64,000 nt of DNA, taken from Mesorhizobium qingshengii. GTDB lineage: Bacteria; Pseudomonadota; Alphaproteobacteria; Rhizobiales; Rhizobiaceae. This document shows, piece after piece, positions 1 to 7,706 of the stretch (position 1 is its first letter; each line of letters begins with the position of its first letter). The notes below the pieces were generated by a model. That model ran no database searches, was not told the origin of the DNA, and saw only the letters and a program-made list of their open reading frames with translations. Both the position numbers and the translations under genes were made by a program. The DNA lies in assembly GCF_027563465.1 (NCBI RefSeq), contig NZ_JAPFQA010000009.1:1-64000 (forward strand). The letters are read 5' to 3'.

Positions 1-70
1 ATGGTCGGTCGCTCTCACCAGCACCACGACTGTCGTGTGGGCAATCGTTCAACAGCCAAAGGAACGCACC

Positions 71-349
71 ATGAGAATACGAACCTTGTATCTGGGGGCG
101 GCGACTGCTCTCGGCTTTCTTGCAGGAGGCGCATCCGCCGACCCCCTTAGTGATCTGGCATCTTTCCCGTCGTTCTACGCAGATGCCGGGATGACGACGA
201 TGAAGCCGATGGCCGAGTTCAAGAAGGCCTGGCGTGCCACGCCAAAGAAAGATCGGGCTGCAATGAGGAAGGCGTGCAACGACCCGGCGATGAGCAAGGC
301 ACATGCGCCGTTCTGCGCAAACGTGCTGGCGCTCGGTGGCGCCAACTAG
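71..349 (+). CDS. Small secreted two-cysteine protein (paralogue 1)
   Basis: A 92-residue protein whose family I cannot name. Residues 1-23 form a signal peptide ending ASA|D, so the mature protein of about 69 residues should be periplasmic or secreted. The mature part has Cys69 and Cys82, probably one disulfide, and ends in ALGGAN. It aligns along its length with the protein at 543-818: both have TMKP, AEFK, AW, a Cys, AMSK-H, FCAN and ALGGAN. I chose the ATG at 71 because the upstream in-frame extension lacks signal-peptide character and the hydrophobic leader begins right after this start. No catalytic motif is visible. A small redox, metal or stress-response role is only a guess from the neighbourhood. 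Confidence 0.75.
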   Translation: MRIRTLYLGAATALGFLAGGASADPLSDLASFPSFYADAGMTTMKPMAEFKKAWRATPKKDRAAMRKACNDPAMSKAHAPFCANVLALGGAN

Positions 350-542
350 CCGCAAGTCCAGGCCACCGGTGGCTGGATGCAGAACCGGCATAAACTCCAT
401 ACGCAGATGGCATTGGCAACTCCCACACCGATTGCAGCAAAGTCCATCCCGGCAAGGAGGAACCGCAGAGTTTTAAATTGCTGCCGATAATTACTGCAGT
501 CGTCGATGGGACGATTGCTCAACTCCAGAGAAGGATCATACC

Positions 543-818
543 ATGAATATCAAAGCTATCTGCCTCGGCGCCTTCGCACTTTCCGTTCTGAGCGGCGTTG
601 CGTTCGCCGGCGCGCTGGACGAGCCGTCCAACATGCAGCCCTTCTTCACGGACGCCAGCATGAAGACGATGAAGCCCAAGGCTGAATTCAAGGCCGCCTG
701 GGACTCGATGGCGAAGGACAAGCAGGGCGCCATGATGAAGGAATGCCAGGATGCGGCGATGAGCAAGCCGCACGCCGAATTCTGCGCCAATCTGCAGGCG
801 CTCGGCGGCGCCAACTAA
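543..818 (+). CDS. Small secreted two-cysteine protein (paralogue 2)
   Basis: A 91-residue tandem paralogue of the gene at 71-349. The signal peptide covers residues 1-22 (ending AFA|G) and the mature chain carries Cys68 and Cys81 at the same spacing as the first copy. Residues such as FF-DASM-TMKP, AEFK-AW, AMSK-HAEFCAN and ALGGAN are shared. A GAAGGAT purine run sits just upstream of the ATG. The 193-bp gap from the first copy and a strong terminator directly after this gene suggest either one two-gene transcript or two separate ones. The function is not recognised. Conservation of the two cysteines and the terminal block points to a folded exported domain rather than chance ORFs. Confidence 0.8.
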   Translation: MNIKAICLGAFALSVLSGVAFAGALDEPSNMQPFFTDASMKTMKPKAEFKAAWDSMAKDKQGAMMKECQDAAMSKPHAEFCANLQALGGAN

Positions 819-853
819 ACTGCCCTGACGCCCCGGACAACACCGGCACAAAT

Positions 854-887
854 AGGATGGCGAGCAGCTTGCTCGCCATCCTGTTTT
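854..887 (+). terminator. Rho-independent terminator after the paralogue pair
   Basis: A 13-bp perfect stem (854-866 pairs with 870-882, left arm AGGATGGCGAGCA) with a 3-nt loop, followed by GTTTT. It lies 36 bp after the stop of the second paralogue and fits an intrinsic terminator for it. Confidence 0.85.
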
Positions 888-961
888 CGGCGGCGTCCTA
901 GTCTAGTGCCCATGTTGCACACGATGTCCGCAACGCGCGATCCTCGTGACCATGACGGACC

Positions 962-978
962 GCTATCGACTTTATAGC
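962..978. promoter_or_regulatory. Candidate LysR-type operator (inverted repeat)
   Basis: The repeat GCTAT-N7-ATAGC lies 80-96 bp upstream of the ATG of the LysR gene at 1058. Its 5-bp arms and AT-rich centre resemble the loose T-N11-A boxes of LysR regulators, so autoregulation is plausible. Short repeats like this also occur by chance. Confidence 0.3.
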
Positions 979-1057
979 CGCTGTGCATTGGCGCCGAGAC
1001 AAGCGTTGCGGCAGGCTCCGAAGCTACGAGAAGCCTCGGACTTTGGGACAAATCGGC

Positions 1058-1972
1058 ATGGACATTCATCACATCCGCTACTTCCTTGCCGTATGCGAGA
1101 CGCGCAACTTCACGCGCGCTGGCGAAAAGTGCAACGTCACCCAACCGGCACTGTCGCGCGCCATCCAGCAACTCGAGGATGAGGTTGGCGGCCTGCTGTT
1201 TCGCCGTGAACGAAACCTGACGCATCTGACCGACTTGGGCGTGCTGCTGCGACCGCGTTTCCAGCAGATACTCGACGAGCTGACCGGTGTGCGACAGGAA
1301 GCGTCGAGGTTCTTGTGCCTGGAAAACGCCAACCTCAAGGTTGGCGTCATGTGCACCATCGGTCCGCGCCGCTTTACGGGCCTGCTGGCCGACTTCAACC
1401 GACGTCAGCAGGGCATCCAGCTTCAGCTGGTCGAGGGCGTGCCGGCGTCGCTGTCCCAACTGCTTGAATCAGGGGAAATCGACGTCGCCATCATGGCGTC
1501 GAGCAACAGCTTTCCAGACCGGTTCGATGTGACCCCGCTTTATCGCGAACGCTTTGTCCTGGCCTTTCCGAACGGTCATCGGCTGGCTCGCAACGACAAC
1601 GTCGCCATCTCCGAACTCGACGGTGAAAACTATCTCAGGCGTCTCAACTGTGAGTATCGCGATCACCTCGCCGGGCTGTGCACCGACCGCGGCGTGAAGC
1701 TTAGGATCTCCTACGCCAGTGAGCGCGAGGACTGGATCCAGAACATGGTTTCAGGCGGATTGGGAATCTGCTTCATCCCGGAGTTCAGCGCTGTGATCCC
1801 GGGCCTGCAGGTCCGGCCCGTCATCGATCCCGAGGTCTGGCGGGAAGTGTCCCTGGTCGTTGTCGCGGGGCGCAGGTTCTCGCCAGCGGCATCGGCCTTC
1901 GTCAGCAGCGTCAAGGCGCATGGCTGGCCGGAAAGCGCCATCCCTCAAGCGATCCGCAAGACCGCGGCCTGA
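1058..1972 (+). CDS. LysR-family transcriptional regulator (copy 1)
   Basis: A 304-residue LysR-type regulator. The N-terminal winged helix-turn-helix spans about residues 3-62 (RYFLAVCETRNFTRAGEKCNV, then TQPALSRAIQQLEDEVGG). A periplasmic-binding-like effector domain fills the rest. I took the ATG at 1058 because the canonical fold starts two residues later; the in-frame extension to 983 has no LysR character. It is one of three closely similar LysR proteins in the first 12 kb, all with the core N-F-T-R-A-x-E-x-C-N-V-T-Q-P-A-L. It lies upstream of the cupin/MFS/DUF302 genes on the same strand and may control them or the secreted paralogues. The effector is unknown. Confidence 0.9.
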   Translation: MDIHHIRYFLAVCETRNFTRAGEKCNVTQPALSRAIQQLEDEVGGLLFRRERNLTHLTDLGVLLRPRFQQILDELTGVRQEASRFLCLENANLKVGVMCTIGPRRFTGLLADFNRRQQGIQLQLVEGVPASLSQLLESGEIDVAIMASSNSFPDRFDVTPLYRERFVLAFPNGHRLARNDNVAISELDGENYLRRLNCEYRDHLAGLCTDRGVKLRISYASEREDWIQNMVSGGLGICFIPEFSAVIPGLQVRPVIDPEVWREVSLVVVAGRRFSPAASAFVSSVKAHGWPESAIPQAIRKTAA

Positions 1973-2165
1973 AAAAAAATAGAAGAAAATCCGGTTCTGC
2001 GCGACATATAGTGTCACGCACTCTTGCGCAGCTGAAGTGATCCACGATAGTTTTCAGGTATCGATTTGAGAGCCAGTCAGCATTTCTCTTTTCCTGCCGC
2101 TCAGATCACTCTCCTTGTCATGCCCCGCCTCCCGCGTTTGGGCACCGACAATGGAGAAATACAAG

Positions 2166-2648
2166 ATGGCTACCAAGAAACTCAACCTCGCGTTTGCGGT
2201 CGGGCTGCTGGCCGCGACTGCCGCGTTTTCCGCTGCTCCGGCCTTCGCTGGCGACTGCCCTGTCGGCCAGGCGGCAACGACCGACATCCAGGAACATCCC
2301 GGCAAGCCAGTTGGCGTTGTCGACACGGTTCTCTCCGCGATCGATCTGAGCAGCAAGGGCGAAGCGTGGAAAGGCAACATGCTGCGTCTTCGCAAGCTCG
2401 TCGTTCAGCCCGGCGGTGTCGTCCCGTGGCACGAGCACAACGCTCGTCCAGCCAACATCCTCATCGTTGAAGGCTCGATCACCGAATATCGCAGCACCTG
2501 CAAGGTCGGCATCGAGCATCCGGCAGGAGACGTCACCGCCGAGTTCGGCCAACTCGCCCACTGGTGGAAGAACAACGGCAAGGTGCCCGCGGTGCTCTAT
2601 TCGGCCGACGTCCTGCCGCCGGCAATGCACGACGACCACATGATGTAA
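2166..2648 (+). CDS. Exported cupin-domain protein
   Basis: A 160-residue exported single-domain cupin. The signal peptide is about residues 1-29 (ending AFA|GD). Cupin motif 1 reads PGGVVPWHEHNARPANILIVEG, split here only as His89, His91 and Glu102. Motif 2 contributes His132 and Asn136 (H-x3-N), so a mononuclear metal site is likely. Cys31 and Cys112 could form a disulfide in the periplasm. The start at 2166 is the ATG directly before the signal peptide. The MFS gene follows 91 bp downstream. Cupins are functionally too diverse for the substrate to be called from sequence. Confidence 0.82.
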   Translation: MATKKLNLAFAVGLLAATAAFSAAPAFAGDCPVGQAATTDIQEHPGKPVGVVDTVLSAIDLSSKGEAWKGNMLRLRKLVVQPGGVVPWHEHNARPANILIVEGSITEYRSTCKVGIEHPAGDVTAEFGQLAHWWKNNGKVPAVLYSADVLPPAMHDDHMM

Positions 2649-2739
2649 CCCGCGCTTCGCGGTGAGCACATTCCAGCACCCGCAACTGAAAGTGCGTCCT
2701 CAGGCGATCGCCTGGGGACGTCTGACACGGAGCCCTGTC

Positions 2740-3942
2740 ATGACGACCAGTGAACAGACTGAACCGACGCGGCTCCGTATGGTTGCCGCGGACAGCTGGC
2801 GCTTCGGCCTGATTGCCCTGATCGCGTTTCTCACGCTTGTCGATCTGTTCGCCACACAGGCCATCCTGCCTTCGCTGGTGATCAAATTCGGCGTCAGCCG
2901 CGCGACAATGGGTTTTGCCGTCAATGCCAGTACGTTCGGCATGGCCGTGGCCGGGATCGCGGTTGCGCTCTTTGGCGGAACCCTCGATCGGCGCAACGGC
3001 ATCTGGATCAGCCTTGCGGTGCTGGCGATCCCGACAACATTGCTGTCGCAGACCGACAGTATCGTGGTGTTCGCCCTGCTGCGTGTCGTCCAGGGCTTGT
3101 GCATGTCGACGGCGTTCACGCTGACGATGGCCTATCTGGCTGAGCACTTTTCCGCGCGGCAAACGACGGGTGCGCTTGCGGCCTATGTGACCGGGAACGT
3201 TGCCAGCAACTTTTTCGGGCGGCTGATGTCGGCCGCTGTCGCCGATACGTTCGGCATCTCCACCAATTTCCTTACATTCGCCGCCCTCAACCTGATTGGC
3301 GCAGCTCTTGTCTGGTTCACGCTGCAGAAGGCATCCGAAATGATGCGCGCCGACGCGATGGGCGAACCCGCTCGCGCGGCCTGGAAGGGTCCACTGAGAG
3401 ACGCCGAGCTGCGCGCCTGCTTCGCAATCGGCTTCCTGATCCTCTTCGTCTTCATAGGCACCTTCACCTATGTGAACTTCCAGCTCGTCGCGGCGCCGCT
3501 ATCGCTTTCTCCCATGGCGCTGGGGCTGGTGTATTTCGTCTTTCTGCCTTCCATGCTGACCACGCCGCTCGCTGGGCGCGTCGCTGCGGGCCTCGGCCCA
3601 AGGATCGGCATTGGTGCAACGCTTGCGCTGGCGATCCTGGGTCTGCTTTTGCTGCTCACCACCCACCTTCCCATTGTTCTCGGCGGGATGGCCCTGGTCG
3701 CCATTGGCACCTTCCTGGCGCAGGCGATAGCGACAGGCCATGTCAGCCGAACTGCCTCGCAAGACCGCGCCGCTGCAAGCGGCATCTACCTAGCCTCTTA
3801 CTATGCGGGTGGGCTCGCCGGCAGTTTCGTCATCGGACAAATCTACGACCGGATCAGCTGGACCGCATGTGTGGCCGTGCTCGTCGCGGTCCTGGCCGGC
3901 GCGATCGCGGTCGCGCGCGTGCTGCAAACTCCAAAGGCATGA
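2740..3942 (+). CDS. MFS transporter
   Basis: A 400-residue integral inner-membrane protein with about 12 hydrophobic segments, as expected for the major facilitator superfamily. Between the second and third segments it has the loop GGTLDRRNG, matching the family motif G-x-x-x-D-R-x-G. It probably exports a small molecule by proton antiport; the substrate is not predictable. The ATG at 2740 gives a short cytoplasmic N-terminus. A GTG at 2662 would add 26 unlikely residues. It sits between the cupin and DUF302 genes on the same strand, so cotranscription is likely. Confidence 0.85.
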   Translation: MTTSEQTEPTRLRMVAADSWRFGLIALIAFLTLVDLFATQAILPSLVIKFGVSRATMGFAVNASTFGMAVAGIAVALFGGTLDRRNGIWISLAVLAIPTTLLSQTDSIVVFALLRVVQGLCMSTAFTLTMAYLAEHFSARQTTGALAAYVTGNVASNFFGRLMSAAVADTFGISTNFLTFAALNLIGAALVWFTLQKASEMMRADAMGEPARAAWKGPLRDAELRACFAIGFLILFVFIGTFTYVNFQLVAAPLSLSPMALGLVYFVFLPSMLTTPLAGRVAAGLGPRIGIGATLALAILGLLLLLTTHLPIVLGGMALVAIGTFLAQAIATGHVSRTASQDRAAASGIYLASYYAGGLAGSFVIGQIYDRISWTACVAVLVAVLAGAIAVARVLQTPKA

Positions 3943-3986
3943 GATCTGACGACCGAGAATTTGGCTATCCAACAAAGGAGACTGAG

Positions 3987-4451
3987 ATGATCAACACCCT
4001 GAAAACCATGATTGCCAGCGGCGCCATGTTGATGGCGATCGCGCTCCCTGCCGTCGCCTCGGAGGGTGTCGTCACGGTGAAGAGCGACTATTCCGTCGCC
4101 GAAACCGTCGCCCGCATCAAGAAGGATGTTCTCAAGAAGGGCATCAAGTTCTTTGGCGTCATCGACCAGGCAAGGCTTGGCAAGGATGCCGGCAACGATG
4201 TCAGGCCGTCGCGGCTGGTGATGTTCGGCAATCCGGCACTGGGCACGACCTTCATTACGTCCAATCCCGAAGCCGGCCTCGACTGGCCGGTGCGTGTGCT
4301 GGTCTACCAGACCGCGGATGGTGCGGTTTATGCCGCCTACAGCGATTTCGGCTGGATTGCCAAGCGGCATGGAATTACCGACCGCGAGGCGCAGTTCAAG
4401 ATGGCGACCGAAGTCATCCAGTCCGTGACCTCGACGATCAGAAAGAACTGA
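3987..4451 (+). CDS. Exported DUF302 protein
   Basis: A 154-residue protein with a signal peptide (residues 1-24, ALPAVA|S) and a DUF302 domain. The domain is recognised from K-x-x-Y-S-V-x-E-T, the FFGVIDQA strand, R-P-S-R-L-V-M-F-G-N-P and the P-V-R-V-L-V-Y segment. DUF302 proteins often occur near redox, thiol and metal-stress genes but have no assigned reaction. AAAGGAG lies 7 bp before the ATG at 3987, which supports this start over the longer reading frame. It follows the MFS gene by 44 bp. A convergent LysR gene lies downstream. Confidence 0.88.
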   Translation: MINTLKTMIASGAMLMAIALPAVASEGVVTVKSDYSVAETVARIKKDVLKKGIKFFGVIDQARLGKDAGNDVRPSRLVMFGNPALGTTFITSNPEAGLDWPVRVLVYQTADGAVYAAYSDFGWIAKRHGITDREAQFKMATEVIQSVTSTIRKN

Positions 4452-4465
4452 GCTCGGAAGATCCG

Positions 4466-4486
4466 CCGCCTGGGCATACGAGGCGG
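4466..4486. terminator. Weak hairpin between convergent genes
   Basis: CCGCCT (4466-4471) pairs with AGGCGG (4481-4486) across a 9-nt loop, between the DUF302 stop and the convergent LysR stop. There is no clear T-run on either strand, so a terminator role is uncertain. Confidence 0.3.
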
Positions 4487-4505
4487 GTCGCTTCTCGCGA
4501 CAAGC

Positions 4506-5417
4506 CTACTCGGCGGCGGACAATGCCTTTGCCCGCTCGCCGAACCACCTCTTCTGCGTGGCTTCTCGCACCAGCGCGCCAACCGCTGGCGAATGCCTGC
4601 GGCCGCGCACGGTCACGAGATTGACCTCGCGCCAGAATTCCGGGTCGGTGATCGGCAAGGCCACCACTCCCGGATGTTTGGCGGTATGCTCGGGCATGAA
4701 ACCGAAACCAAGCCCGGCAGCGATCATCGCGAGCGTCCAATCGTCCCTATCGCTCCAGTAAACAGGGCTGACGGTGACGCCCTGCTCGGAAAGAATGGCA
4801 TCGGCATAGCCGGCAAATTCACAGTTGTTGCGGTGGATGTAGCTTTCATTGCTCATGTCCTTCACGCGCACACTGCGCTGGTTGGCGAGGCGATGTGTCA
4901 GGTGGACGGCCATCACCATCTGCTCGCGAAAGAGCGGCAGGGAGTGGACCTCTTGGTCGGGCACGTTCGACGGCAATGCGTAGATGGCGGCCTCGAGATC
5001 ACCCTCGAGCAGTCGCCGCCGCAAACTCGGCGCGTCGGCGTCACACAGATGAAGCTCCACACCCGGGTGATGGGCGCGGACGGACGAGATGAGCTCGATG
5101 ATCTCGTCCGGAGCTATTGTGCTCATGATGCCGACCCTGAGCGGGGTCTTCTTCATATGCACATACTGCTCGGCTATCTGCTTTGCCTGGCGAGAGTTCT
5201 CGAAAACACCCTCGAGATAGGTTTCGACCATGCGGCCGAGTTCAGTGAGGTGGGTGAAGCGTCGCTCACGATGAAAAAGCGCGCCGCCAAATTCGTCCTC
5301 GAGCAGCTTGATGGCGCGTGAAAGCGCTGGCTGCGTGACGTTGCACTCCTCCGCCGCCCGGGTGAAGTTCAATTCCTTCGCGACGGCCAAGAAATATCTG
5401 ACCTGGCTGATCTCCAC
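4506..5417 (-). CDS. LysR-family transcriptional regulator (copy 2)
   Basis: A 303-residue LysR regulator. Its DNA-binding domain (about residues 1-60, RYFLAVAKELNFTRAAEEC then NVTQPALSRAIKLLEDEFGG) is very similar to the copies at 1058 and 11295. I chose the GTG at 5417 because the LysR fold begins there (VEISQVRYF); the 11-residue extension to 5450 looks non-coding. It diverges from bdhA across 282 bp, the usual LysR arrangement, so it probably regulates the bdhA-patatin-ndh operon together with itself. Neither effector nor operator is identified. Confidence 0.9.
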   Translation of the reverse strand: MEISQVRYFLAVAKELNFTRAAEECNVTQPALSRAIKLLEDEFGGALFHRERRFTHLTELGRMVETYLEGVFENSRQAKQIAEQYVHMKKTPLRVGIMSTIAPDEIIELISSVRAHHPGVELHLCDADAPSLRRRLLEGDLEAAIYALPSNVPDQEVHSLPLFREQMVMAVHLTHRLANQRSVRVKDMSNESYIHRNNCEFAGYADAILSEQGVTVSPVYWSDRDDWTLAMIAAGLGFGFMPEHTAKHPGVVALPITDPEFWREVNLVTVRGRRHSPAVGALVREATQKRWFGERAKALSAAE

Positions 5418-5699
5418 TGCACGCTCCCCCAGCGGGCATGCATACGGCACAACCCGTGTTGCGGCGTGATCTTACTAGGTGCCCCAACGTCAAACAAGCC
5501 AAGGCGGACGGTTCGAGGGCTTCGCCGGCCCCGAGCTGACGAATCTGACCGTCGGCTATCGAATCCATGTCTCAACGGCATTTCCGCTGCTTCGAGCCGG
5601 TCGCCATACTTGGTCCAGAACTCGAGACCTGGGCGCGGAAGCCCGTCGCTCGGCCGTTGCCGGCCATTCCGGCCACGGCTCCAACCGAAGGAAACAACG

Positions 5700-6482
5700 A
5701 TGCTCAGAGGAAAGACGGCACTCATCACAGGATCGACCAGTGGCATCGGTCAAGGCATCGCCGAAGCATTCGCGGCGAGGGGCTGCAACATCGTCCTGAA
5801 CGGTTTCGGCGATGCCGATGAGATTGAGCTCCTGCGCGCGAAGCTTGCCACCGACCATGGGGTCACTGTTCGCTACGACAATGCAGACATGAGCAAGGGC
5901 GGCGCGATCACCGCGATGATGGACAAGGCTATCGCCGAGTTCGGCGCGGTCGACATCCTCGTCAACAATGCAGGCATTCAGCATGTCGCGCCGATCGACG
6001 ACTTTCCGATCGAGAAATGGGAAGCGGTCGTGGCGATCGATCTGATGTCGTCGTTCTACACGATCCGGCGCGCCTTGCAGGCTATGAAAGCGCGCAAATG
6101 GGGTCGCATCATCAATGTGGCCTCGGCCCACGCCCTTGTCGCCTCGCCCTACAAATCCGCCTACGTCGCCGCCAAGCACGGGGTTGCCGGCCTGACCAAG
6201 ACAGTCGCGCTGGAGGTCGCCGAGCAGGGCATCACCGTCAATGCGGTTTGTCCCGGATATGTGCTGACCCCGCTTGTCGAGAAGCAGATACCGGACACTG
6301 CCAGGGCCCGTGGGATCACCGAACAGCAGGTGATCAAGGATGTGCTCCTGGCCGCCCAACCGACCAAGCAGTTTGTGACCGTTGCCCAGGTTGCGGCGCT
6401 CTGCCTGTTCCTGGCTTCAGACGATGCAGCATCGATCACCGGCGCCATCATGCCGATCGAAGGCGGCTGGACAGCCCATTGA
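5700..6482 (+). CDS. bdhA: D-3-hydroxybutyrate dehydrogenase (SDR)
   Basis: A 260-residue classical short-chain dehydrogenase that should oxidise D-3-hydroxybutyrate to acetoacetate with NAD+, linking PHB turnover to acetyl-CoA. It has the Rossmann motif TGSTSGIG (residues 10-17), NNAG (89-92), and the catalytic Ser142, Tyr155 and Lys159. Length and the features AGIQHVAPI, PYKSAYVAAKHG, VCPGYVLTPLV and the QPTKQFVTV segment match bacterial type-1 3-hydroxybutyrate dehydrogenases, so the specific name is fairly safe. The ATG at 5700 follows AAGGAAACAAC. It is the first gene of an operon with a patatin gene 25 bp downstream. The bdhA-patD pair of Legionella pneumophila is a known parallel. Confidence 0.88.
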   Translation: MLRGKTALITGSTSGIGQGIAEAFAARGCNIVLNGFGDADEIELLRAKLATDHGVTVRYDNADMSKGGAITAMMDKAIAEFGAVDILVNNAGIQHVAPIDDFPIEKWEAVVAIDLMSSFYTIRRALQAMKARKWGRIINVASAHALVASPYKSAYVAAKHGVAGLTKTVALEVAEQGITVNAVCPGYVLTPLVEKQIPDTARARGITEQQVIKDVLLAAQPTKQFVTVAQVAALCLFLASDDAASITGAIMPIEGGWTAH

Positions 6483-6507
6483 ATCCGGCAACGAGGAGCC
6501 AAAGGCC

Positions 6508-7665
6508 ATGAACAAGATCACCCGAAATCCCTCAGCTTCGGACCCCATGCCAGAGACCGGCCATCAGGCCGATGGTTCGGTCCATCGCCAGACCGTATTG
6601 GTGCTGCAGGGTGGTGGTGCCCTCGGAGCCTACCAGGCCGGTGTCTACAAGGCGCTCGTCGAAGGTGGGATTGAACCGGATTGGGTCATTGGCACGTCGA
6701 TCGGCGCCATCAACGCCGCGCTGATCGCGGGAAACGAGCCGAAGGATCGATTGCCGAGGCTTGAGGAATTCTGGGACAGCGTCAGCCGGAGCAGTCCGCT
6801 CGACGAGTTTTTCCGGATGATGGTTCCAAGCAACATCTTTGCCAACATGGGCACGGTGATGCACGGCATACCCGGCTTCTTTGAGCCGAACCCAAGCGCC
6901 ATGTTTGGGGTGAACCGCGAAGTGGGTGTCGAGAACGCCTCCTACTACACCACCGACCCTCTCAAGAGGACGCTGAATGACCTGATCGATTTCGACTATC
7001 TCAACCGGCGCCATACGCGGCTGACGGTCGGAGCGGTCAACGTCAACACCAGCGAACTCAAATACTTCGATACCCTTGAGATGACGCTGTCAGCGGCGCA
7101 TATCATGGCCTCGGGCGCCTTGCCGCCGGCGTTTCCGGCGGTCTGTATCGATGGCGAGCCCTACTGGGATGGCGGCATCTATTCGAACACACCGATCGAG
7201 GTGGTGCTGGACGCGCGTCCGCGGCGCGACGCGCTGATCTTTGCCGTGAACATGTGGCAGCCCCGTGCCACCGAGCCGAAATCGATCTGGCAGGTGATGG
7301 GGCGGCAGAAGGACCTTCAATACGCCAGCCGGGGCCGGAGCCACGTGGCGCGGCAGGAGCAGCTGCATCGCCTGCGCCACGTCGTGCGCGAAATGGGAAG
7401 GCTGGTTCCCGAGGAGCGGCGCGAGGATCCAATGTTCAAGGAACTCGCGTCCTATGGCTGTCCCTCGGTCATGCACCTTGTTCGGCTGCTTTCACCACGC
7501 CTCGACGGCGAGGACCACACCAAGGACATCGACTTCACCCGCTCAGGCATCCGCACACGCTGGCAGGCGGGATACGAGCATGGGCAGCGCGTCCTCGCGG
7601 AGAAGCCCTGGGAATGCGACGTCGACATGCTGCAGGGCATCGTCATCCACGAATCGCAAGAGTGA
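6508..7665 (+). CDS. Patatin-like phospholipase (PatD-like)
   Basis: A 385-residue patatin-family serine lipase or acyl hydrolase. The oxyanion loop is QGGGALGAYQAG (about residues 35-45), the nucleophile elbow GTSIG puts Ser64 as the nucleophile, and WDGG supplies the dyad Asp221. The C-terminal third beyond about residue 265 matches long bacterial patatins (a DUF3734-type extension, from memory). No signal peptide is evident, so it probably acts in the cytoplasm or at the inner membrane face. It could release fatty acids from phospholipid or act on PHB-related esters. The operon position after bdhA, 25 bp away, favours a lipid or storage-polymer link. Confidence 0.88.
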   Translation: MNKITRNPSASDPMPETGHQADGSVHRQTVLVLQGGGALGAYQAGVYKALVEGGIEPDWVIGTSIGAINAALIAGNEPKDRLPRLEEFWDSVSRSSPLDEFFRMMVPSNIFANMGTVMHGIPGFFEPNPSAMFGVNREVGVENASYYTTDPLKRTLNDLIDFDYLNRRHTRLTVGAVNVNTSELKYFDTLEMTLSAAHIMASGALPPAFPAVCIDGEPYWDGGIYSNTPIEVVLDARPRRDALIFAVNMWQPRATEPKSIWQVMGRQKDLQYASRGRSHVARQEQLHRLRHVVREMGRLVPEERREDPMFKELASYGCPSVMHLVRLLSPRLDGEDHTKDIDFTRSGIRTRWQAGYEHGQRVLAEKPWECDVDMLQGIVIHESQE

Positions 7666-7706
7666 ATTGTTCGAGCGCGGCGAGGCCGAGGAAACGGAGA
7701 ATACCG

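Noticed and set aside
219..455. Reading frame on the minus strand over the first secreted paralogue
   Set aside because: It covers the real gene in another frame, has no domain and is rich in Arg/Ser from codon-position effects.
2003..2015. Short inverted repeat GACA-TATAG-TGTC upstream of the cupin gene
   Set aside because: The arms are only 4 bp and the position does not match a clear promoter, so it is too weak to call an operator.
7254..7706. Long N-terminal extension of the NDH-2-like gene
   Set aside because: It overlaps the patatin gene in a different frame and shows no domain; the ATG at 7707 is the true start.
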